NCBI GenBank assembly: GCA_035639875.1
Contig: DASQXE010000046.1
Span: 1-5,296 of the forward strand
From: JAIBJP01 sp035639875
GTDB lineage: Bacteria; Actinomycetota; Thermoleophilia; Gaiellales; Gaiellaceae
Length of the DNA stretch: 5,296 nucleotides
Reading direction: 5' to 3'
The stretch's first letter is position 1; each line of letters opens with the position of its first letter. Below the pieces are notes generated by a model that worked only from the letters and a program-made list of their open reading frames with translations, was not told where the DNA came from and made no database searches. Of this stretch, positions 1 to 3,733 are shown in pieces. A program made the position numbers and the translations under genes.

Positions 1-138
1 GCCGGCGGGGTGGGTGTCGTCGCCTTCGTATTCGGTTGCGATCACGCCCTCCGACTCGAAGCCGAGCGCACGGTAGAAGGTGAGCGCCCGCTCGAAGTCG
101 TCTACGGCGAGGGTGATCACGTTAACGCGTGCGTCCAT
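1..138 (-). CDS. VOC/glyoxalase-fold family protein, N-terminal 46 residues (runs off left edge)
   Basis: The minus strand reads from ATG at 138 to the window edge without a stop and gives 46 residues. The start, MDARVNVITLAVDDFERAL, continues into TFYRALGFESEG. This is the first beta-strand/alpha-helix of the vicinal oxygen chelate (VOC) fold: a beta strand, a D-x-x-x-A-x-x-F-Y helix and a 'LGF' turn. VOC members include glyoxalase I, extradiol dioxygenases, fosfomycin and bleomycin resistance proteins and many uncharacterised small proteins. The metal ligands and substrate-defining residues lie mostly outside the visible part, so no reaction can be assigned. The start is supported by a purine-rich AGAGGAG about 5 bases upstream on the minus strand. 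The gene is divergent from the integrase across about 125 bp. Whether it is mobile-element cargo or ordinary chromosome cannot be decided here. Confidence 0.85.
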   Translation of the reverse strand, partial: MDARVNVITLAVDDFERALTFYRALGFESEGVIATEYEGDDTHPAG

Positions 139-263
139 CAGGGCTCCTCTGTCGTTTCGGATGGGTGATGACGTCAGTAAAGCCGGACAAGACCGCTAAG
201 GCCGTCACTCTTGGAAAGGATCCTGGTGGGGGGGTCGACTCGTGAAAGGAGTTGACCTCAGCG
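139..263. other. Divergent intergenic region between VOC gene and integrase
   Basis: This 125-bp gap must hold the promoters of both flanking genes. It contains a perfect 8-bp palindrome, TGACGTCA, at 169-176, a run of seven or more G at about 227-234, and the integrase ribosome binding site AAGGAG at 246-251. I see no convincing -35/-10 pair, no small ORF resembling an excisionase and no copy of the tRNA 3' end that would mark a second attachment site. Confidence 0.5.
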
Positions 264-1409
264 ATGGTGCAGCAAGGACAGGTGTTCGAACTAACGCGGT
301 GCGGGCCTGGCGGGGAACGGCTGTGGGCGTACCGCTACCGGACCGGCGGTCGCGACTCCAAGCGTGTGCAGCGAGGTGGATTCGTCTCTGAGCAGGATGC
401 GCGTGACGCGCTCGAGCGCGAGCTGGAGCGGCTTCGGCGGGAACGACGGATCGCTCGCAGGCTGACGCTGGCCGAGCTCGTCGAGACGTATCTCGCGCAG
501 CACGACGTGCAGCCGGTGACGATCGAGAAGCTCCGCTACCTCCTCAGCAAGGCGACGGCGGTGTTCGGCGATCGCCGGATCGGTGAGCTGACCTCGCAGG
601 AGATCGCCGCGTGGCGGATGACGATCTCACCCGGCTACCGTTTCGAAGCAACCCAGGCGCTGCGGCAGGTGCTTCACCGGGCAGTGGCGTGGGGGATGAT
701 CGACGTCAACCCGGCCAAGGTCGGTGTCGACAATCCGGTGCGGCGGCGGAAGGAGCAGCATCCGTTCGAGTCGTGGAAGGAGCTGGAGGCGCTCGCCGCG
801 GCCATCGGACCACGCTACGGGCCGATGATCCTGTTCGCGGCCGCGACCGGGCTACGGCCGGCGGAGTGGATCGCGCTCGAGAAACGCGACGTTGACCGGA
901 AGGAGCGTGTCGTTTTCGTCCGCCGCTCGTTCACCCGAGGCGAGGTCAAGTTTCCGAAGACCGAAGCGAGCGTGCGAGCGGTGCCGCTGCAGGCGCGGGC
1001 GTTCGACGCGCTCGACCGGATCAAGGACGGCAACGGCTCGCCACTGCTGTTTCCGGGCGAGCGGGGCGGCTACCTCGACATCCACCACTTCCGGCCGTTC
1101 CAGTGGCGCCCCGCGCAGAAGGCGGCGGGCATCACGCCGCTGCGGCGAGTCTACGATCTCCGGCACACGTTCGCGACGTTTGCTCTTCGTGCCGGCATCT
1201 CGACCTTCGACCTTTCGCGCTACATGGGAGCCAGCTTGACGATGATCGACCGCCACTACGGCCATCTCGCCCGCGACGGACGCGAGCATGCAATCAAGCT
1301 CCTCGATGCATTGAACGCGCCCGAGTTCAAACCGTGGACACTGGTGGACGCCGCGTGGACGCCGAAACAGCCGGCCGGCGTCACACCTGAAAACGAAAGC
1401 CATGTCTAA
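264..1409 (+). CDS. Tyrosine recombinase/site-specific integrase (phage or ICE type)
   Basis: A 381-residue integrase that would cut and rejoin DNA through a catalytic tyrosine to insert or excise a mobile element. Numbered from ATG 264, residues 4-60 form a basic arm-binding-type N-terminus, about 67-150 the SAM-like core-binding domain, and about 170-350 the catalytic domain. Box I is ATGLRPAEW with Arg198. The beta-hairpin lysine is Lys232 in FPKTEASVRAVPL. Box II is YDLRHTFAT with Arg300. The nucleophile is Tyr332 in DRHYGHL. Two usual histidines are replaced: the first of HxxR is Tyr297, and the LGH histidine is Ala323 in MGAS. Such variants occur in actinobacterial integrases, so activity is not excluded. 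The start is uncertain: AAGGAG at 246-251 lies 12 bases before ATG 264, and an in-frame TTG at 252 directly abuts it. The gene ends 16 bp from the 3' end of the tRNA-Thr, its probable integration target. Confidence 0.93.
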   Translation: MVQQGQVFELTRCGPGGERLWAYRYRTGGRDSKRVQRGGFVSEQDARDALERELERLRRERRIARRLTLAELVETYLAQHDVQPVTIEKLRYLLSKATAVFGDRRIGELTSQEIAAWRMTISPGYRFEATQALRQVLHRAVAWGMIDVNPAKVGVDNPVRRRKEQHPFESWKELEALAAAIGPRYGPMILFAAATGLRPAEWIALEKRDVDRKERVVFVRRSFTRGEVKFPKTEASVRAVPLQARAFDALDRIKDGNGSPLLFPGERGGYLDIHHFRPFQWRPAQKAAGITPLRRVYDLRHTFATFALRAGISTFDLSRYMGASLTMIDRHYGHLARDGREHAIKLLDALNAPEFKPWTLVDAAWTPKQPAGVTPENESHV

Positions 1410-1425
1410 GCAGGGAGAAAGCTGA

Positions 1426-1498
1426 AGCCCTCTGACGGACTCGAACCGTCGACCCCCTCCTTACCATGGAGGTGCTCTACCAACTGAGCTAAGAGGGC
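1426..1498 (-). tRNA. tRNA-Thr (anticodon GGT)
   Basis: Reading the minus strand from 1498 gives a complete 73-base cloverleaf. The acceptor arms GCCCTCT and AGAGGGC pair in full. The D-arm is GCTCAGTTGGTAGAGC, and the anticodon stem CCTCC/GGAGG encloses the loop ATGGTAA with anticodon GGT, reading ACC threonine codons. The T-arm GACGG-TTCGAGT-CCGTC pairs perfectly. The discriminator base is T, and the next bases are TCA, so the CCA tail is not encoded and must be added after transcription. The 3' end faces the integrase stop codon 16 bp away, the position expected for a tRNA used as an attachment site. A TACCAT hexamer on the minus strand (1509-1514) lies suitably upstream to be a -10 element, but no good -35 accompanies it. 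Confidence 0.96.
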
Positions 1499-1561
1499 GC
1501 GCGCGGTCATGGTAGCGGCCTCCCCGGGTTTGACGAGAGCGGCGCCGGGAACGAGACAGAC

Positions 1562-1690
1562 ATGCTTCGCAAGCTGTTGTGGACCGGGCTCTACGCCGGT
1601 CTCGGCGCCGCGGCCACCATGGGCGCCCGCGTCGTGGCGTCGCGCATCTGGCGCGTCGCCACGGGGGAGCAGCCGCCCGTCAAGAAATGA
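1562..1690 (+). CDS. 42-residue DUF4235-like small membrane protein
   Basis: A short ORF starting MLRKLLWTGLYAGLGAAATM and ending in TGEQPPVKK. A basic N-terminus is followed by a Gly/Ala-rich hydrophobic stretch (about residues 6-27), then a basic/aromatic segment containing IWRVATGEQPP. The pattern of one glycine-rich membrane segment followed by W-x-x-x-TGE-x-P resembles the actinobacterial DUF4235 family, but the protein is about half the usual length; the assignment is by eye. It is likely a single-pass inner-membrane protein of unknown function. The upstream purine-rich GGGAACGAGA is a weak ribosome binding site. Its TGA stop overlaps an ATG (ATGA, 1687-1690) in the frame of the next gene, whose better start lies 18 bases further on. 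It is the first gene of a tightly packed plus-strand run, which supports it being real despite its size. Confidence 0.75.
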   Translation: MLRKLLWTGLYAGLGAAATMGARVVASRIWRVATGEQPPVKK

Positions 1691-1707
1691 CCAAGGGAGA
1701 TGCATTG

Positions 1708-2040
1708 ATGGAGCGCGGCGCCAACCGCTTGCAACGGCTCGCCGAGCGCGCGGCAGCGTCAGGCGGGCTGACCGCGAAGCTCGCGCAGCCGCTGGCCGAA
1801 GACGCGGTGCTTCTCCGCCGGATGAAGCCAAGCCTGATCGTCGCCCGTGCGAAGGGCGAGGCACGGACGAACCTCGAGCCCAGCTCGAACGTCGTCGCGC
1901 CGAGCGGGCCGCAGCTCCGCAAGCGCCCAAAGACGAGAGGCGGGCCCAATCCCTGGCTCGTGATGGGTGCCGCGGTCGTCGTCGGCGTCGCTGTGGCCAA
2001 GTTCATCGACTGGAGGGGCCATGCCCACCCACGCGACTGA
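1708..2040 (+). CDS. Hypothetical 110-residue protein with one C-terminal membrane segment
   Basis: I do not recognise this protein. ATG 1708 is preceded by AGGGAG (1694-1699) with 8 bases of spacing, so it is preferred over the in-frame ATG at 1687 that overlaps the previous stop. Residues 1-55 are rich in Ala, Leu, Arg and Glu and look helical and amphipathic (MERGANRLQRLAERAAASGG, then LLRRMKPSLIVARAKGE). Residues 56-80 are a Pro/Ser/Arg-rich linker, and residues 82-100 (NPWLVMGAAVVVGVAVAKF) form one transmembrane helix followed by a short charged tail. This is the layout of a C-terminally anchored membrane protein with a cytoplasmic helical domain. The next gene starts inside its last 20 bases, indicating co-transcription and probable translational coupling. 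Function is unknown; membership in a membrane-protein operon is the main clue. Confidence 0.8.
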   Translation: MERGANRLQRLAERAAASGGLTAKLAQPLAEDAVLLRRMKPSLIVARAKGEARTNLEPSSNVVAPSGPQLRKRPKTRGGPNPWLVMGAAVVVGVAVAKFIDWRGHAHPRD

Positions 2041-2422
2041 GCGGCGCGGAGTTGGGCCAGCGGCGAAGGAGGTCGCCGAGCGCGCGAGCACGCTCGCGCG
2101 CCTGGAGCTCGAGCTTGCCATCCTCGAGCTCAAGCGCAAGGTCATCGCGCTGGGGCTAGGGATCGGCGCGCTTGCCGGAGCAGGGATCTTCCTCCTCTTG
2201 GCGCTCGGGTTCGCGCTCGCTGCCGCGGGAGCGGCGTTTGCGCTCGTCGTCTCGACCTGGCTCGCGTTGCTCATCGTCGGCGGCGGGCTCGTGCTCGTTG
2301 CGTCGATTCTCGCGCTCGTCGGGTTGGCCGCTGTGAAGAGAGGCGTGCCGCCGGTGCCGGAGCAGGCAGTTGCCGAGGCGCGTTTGACCACGGAGGCATT
2401 GAAGGGCGATGGCACGCACTAA
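2021..2422 (+). CDS. Actinobacterial Holin-X / phage holin family 3 superfamily protein (DUF1469 type)
   Basis: A 133-residue membrane protein. Residues 11-40 form a charged amphipathic helix (AAKEVAERASTLARLELELA, then ILELKRK). A long glycine/alanine-rich hydrophobic hairpin follows at about 41-73 and about 79-105, joined by the short STW turn. The tail contains VPPVPEQAVAEA. An N-terminal helix, two membrane segments and a P-x-PEQ-x-V tail are the pattern of the Phage_holin_3_6/DUF1469 family. Despite the name, these are usually chromosomal membrane proteins, and lysis activity should not be assumed. GGAGGGG (2012-2018) directly before ATG 2021 is the ribosome binding site. The start overlaps the previous gene by 20 bases and the end overlaps the next by 14, so it sits in the middle of a coupled operon. 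Confidence 0.87.
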   Translation: MPTHATERRGVGPAAKEVAERASTLARLELELAILELKRKVIALGLGIGALAGAGIFLLLALGFALAAAGAAFALVVSTWLALLIVGGGLVLVASILALVGLAAVKRGVPPVPEQAVAEARLTTEALKGDGTH

Positions 2423-2696
2423 CACCCGCTCGCCGCAAGACGTCCGTCGCGCGATCGCAAGCGAGCGAGACCAGCTGGCCGCCGCGGCCGAAGACCTGCG
2501 CGCCGGCCTCGGGGAGGCAACCGACGTGACGGGCAAGCTCCGAGCCCGCCTCCCGATCGTGGCCGCAGGCGCGCTCGGCGCGGGATTCGTGCTCGCAGGG
2601 GGGCTGGGCGCAACGATGCGGCTGTTTTTCCGGCGAGGCCGCGAAGGAAGAGAAAAGGCGAGAGTGGGCCCCTTCGCGTTCATCGATCGCCGCTAA
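2409..2696 (+). CDS. DUF3618-like small membrane protein
   Basis: A 95-residue protein. The N-terminal part has the pattern S-P-x-D-V-R-x-x-I-x-x-x-R-x-x-L-A (residues 8-24), typical of DUF3618, where SPEE-x-E-x-x-I-x-x-T-R-x-x-L begins an amphipathic helix. A predicted membrane segment spans about 48-74 (RLPIVAAGALGAGFVLAGGL), followed by the basic stretch RLFFRRGREGREK. DUF3618 proteins are often encoded beside Holin-X/DUF1469 genes, as here. The role is unknown, probably at the inner membrane. ATG 2409 lies inside the last codons of the preceding gene (14-base overlap). GGAGG sits 12 bases upstream and GAAGGG immediately upstream, so initiation may depend on translational coupling. The family call is by pattern and is moderately secure. 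Confidence 0.8.
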   Translation: MARTNTRSPQDVRRAIASERDQLAAAAEDLRAGLGEATDVTGKLRARLPIVAAGALGAGFVLAGGLGATMRLFFRRGREGREKARVGPFAFIDRR

Positions 2697-2718
2697 CGAA
2701 GGCAGGAGGGAGGACCGG

Positions 2719-3132
2719 ATGGCCAAGAGCATCACCGAAGTCATGACGACCAACGTCCGGGCATGCGAGCCGAACGCCACCGTCGCCGAGGCCGCGAAGC
2801 TGATGGCGAAGGAGGACGTCGGCCCGATCCCGGTCGTCGAGGAAGGACGGCTCGTTGGTCTGATCACCGACCGTGACATCGTCGTTCGCGTGGTCGCCAA
2901 CGACAAGGATCCGAAGACGACCACCGTTGGGCAGATCGCGTCGAGCGACCTGGTGACCGTGTCGCCGCAGGAAAACCTCGACGACGCTCTGACTCTCATG
3001 GCCGAGCGTCAGGTGCGGAGACTGCCGGTCGTCGAGGGCGATCGGCTCGTGGGCATCGTCGCCCAGGCCGACATCGCGCGCATCGGCAAGGACAAGAAGA
3101 CCGGCGAGGTCGTCGAAGAGATCTCTCGCTAG
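2719..3132 (+). CDS. Two-CBS-domain protein
   Basis: A 137-residue soluble protein made of two CBS domains in tandem (about residues 8-62 and 71-123), forming one Bateman module with no attached enzymatic domain. CBS1 begins ITEVMTTNVRACEPNATVAE and carries the GLITDRDI motif (Thr50, Asp53) that in this fold contacts the ribose/phosphate of bound adenine nucleotides. CBS2 has GIVAQADI, where Ala115 replaces the usual Thr/Ser, so the second site may bind ligand differently or not at all. Free-standing CBS pairs of this size include mycobacterial hypoxic-response protein 1 and many uncharacterised stress proteins. The start is clear: GGAGGGAGGA ends 4-5 bases before ATG 2719, the strongest ribosome binding site in the window, suggesting high expression. 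It lies 22 bp after the DUF3618-like gene with no terminator between, so it is probably the last gene of the operon. Confidence 0.93.
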   Translation: MAKSITEVMTTNVRACEPNATVAEAAKLMAKEDVGPIPVVEEGRLVGLITDRDIVVRVVANDKDPKTTTVGQIASSDLVTVSPQENLDDALTLMAERQVRRLPVVEGDRLVGIVAQADIARIGKDKKTGEVVEEISR

Positions 3133-3138
3133 GCGGCG

Positions 3139-3174
3139 GAGCGGGGCGGGAGCGAACCCGCCCCGCTCATTTTT
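3139..3174 (+). terminator. Rho-independent terminator after the CBS gene
   Basis: A perfect 12-bp GC-rich stem (GAGCGGGGCGGG at 3139-3150 with CCCGCCCCGCTC at 3157-3168) has a 6-base loop AGCGAA and is followed by ATTTTT. The T tract lies on the plus strand only, so the hairpin terminates the membrane-protein/CBS operon. It also sits just past the end of the convergent BON gene, but in that direction it lacks a T tail. Confidence 0.92.
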
Positions 3175-3630
3175 CTAGGACTTCTGCGGCGCCGGCGTGC
3201 CCGGCATGTGGAGGAGATTTTCGACCTCGCGCACGCCTTGAACCTTGCGCGCGGCCTTTTCGAGGTCCTTGATCATCCCCTCGTCATCGACCTCGCCGCG
3301 CAGGATGACGACGCCGTCCTCCGCGTTCACGTTCACCCTGCCCTTGGGCGCCTCGGCGCCCCGGAAGATCTCGCTCTCGACCTTCCGGGCGAGCGTGATG
3401 TCGTCGGGCTGAGGCTTCTCTTCCTCTTTCAGGTGGGCCGCCTTCTGCTTGAGGCCGTACGCTTCGGCCGCCACGCCGCGGCCCGCACGGCCCGCCTTCC
3501 GCCCGCCCTGGCGGAAGAAAGCAACCACCCTGTCGCGCGTCATGTTGCGGCGCCTCGCGCCGTTCTGCGGATCGAAGAACCACGTGACCGCGGCGCCAAG
3601 CGCCGCGCCGATCGCCAGCAATCGCTTCAT
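3175..3630 (-). CDS. YtxH-like/BON domain protein
   Basis: A 151-residue protein. Residues 3-19 (RLLAIGAALGAAVTWFF) form one N-terminal membrane segment, followed directly by DPQNGARRRNMTRDRV, the basic FDP-x-x-G-x-x-RR motif seen in YtxH-like proteins. Residues 36-75 are charged and probably helical. Residues 77-143 match a BON domain: DDITLARKVESEIF, then GRVNVNAEDGVVILRGEVDD, then IKDLEKAARKVQGVREVENLL. BON domains are thought to bind phospholipid or cell-envelope surfaces and are common in osmotic-stress and envelope-maintenance proteins. The protein is probably anchored at the inner membrane by its N-terminus. ATG 3630 is preceded by AGGGGA at 4-5 bases within a GAGAGAGAGAGG purine tract. 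The gene is convergent with the CBS gene across the terminator and divergent from the debranching enzyme gene. Confidence 0.92.
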   Translation of the reverse strand: MKRLLAIGAALGAAVTWFFDPQNGARRRNMTRDRVVAFFRQGGRKAGRAGRGVAAEAYGLKQKAAHLKEEEKPQPDDITLARKVESEIFRGAEAPKGRVNVNAEDGVVILRGEVDDEGMIKDLEKAARKVQGVREVENLLHMPGTPAPQKS

Positions 3631-3733
3631 CGTTCCCCTCTCTCTCTCGGTTCCCCGTCCGGGTACCCGACTTCCCTCGCGGCCTAACGGCTGGTCACGT
3701 TAGGCGGCTCTGCGGCGCGGAAACCTAAGCATC
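3631..3733. promoter_or_regulatory. Divergent intergenic region with inverted repeat and palindrome
   Basis: This 103-bp gap separates two divergent genes and must hold both of their promoters. It contains a perfect 8-bp inverted repeat (GCCTAACG at 3682-3689, CGTTAGGC at 3698-3705) with an 8-base spacer, a 10-bp palindrome CGGGTACCCG at 3660-3669, and a CT-alternating tract at 3638-3648 that forms the purine-rich leader of the BON gene. The inverted repeat could be a repressor operator or a hairpin in the leader of the debranching gene. No clear sigma-70 hexamers are visible. Confidence 0.45.

Noticed and set aside
169..176. Palindrome TGACGTCA between the VOC and integrase genes as an operator.
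   Set aside because: A single 8-bp palindrome is easily found by chance, and there is no second copy or flanking symmetry to support it.
229..240. GGGGGTCGAC upstream of the integrase matches 10 bases of the tRNA-Thr gene (GTCGACCCCC on the plus strand at 1448-1457), a possible second att site.
   Set aside because: The two copies are in inverted orientation, whereas att sites flanking an integrated element are direct repeats. The match is short and of low complexity.
1358..1382. 7-bp inverted repeat GACGCCG/CGGCGTC near the integrase 3' end, considered as a terminator for the integrase or the tRNA.
   Set aside because: It lies inside coding sequence and has no T tract on either strand.
852..1403. 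Long antisense and alternate-frame ORFs over the integrase.
   Set aside because: They are by-products of high GC content. The translations are Arg/Ala-rich with no recognisable domain, while the sense frame has clear recombinase motifs.
1530..1558. TTGACG at 1530-1535, a possible -35 box for the membrane-protein operon.
   Set aside because: At 17-bp spacing the -10 position reads GAGACA, and the start codon lies only a few bases downstream, so the transcript would start at or inside the gene.
2021..2422. Reading the Holin-X gene as evidence of a prophage next to the integrase.
   Set aside because: This family is mostly chromosomal in actinobacteria and stands beside DUF3618/DUF4235-type genes here. 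No phage structural, lysin or replication genes are present, and the gene lies on the other side of the intact tRNA from the integrase.
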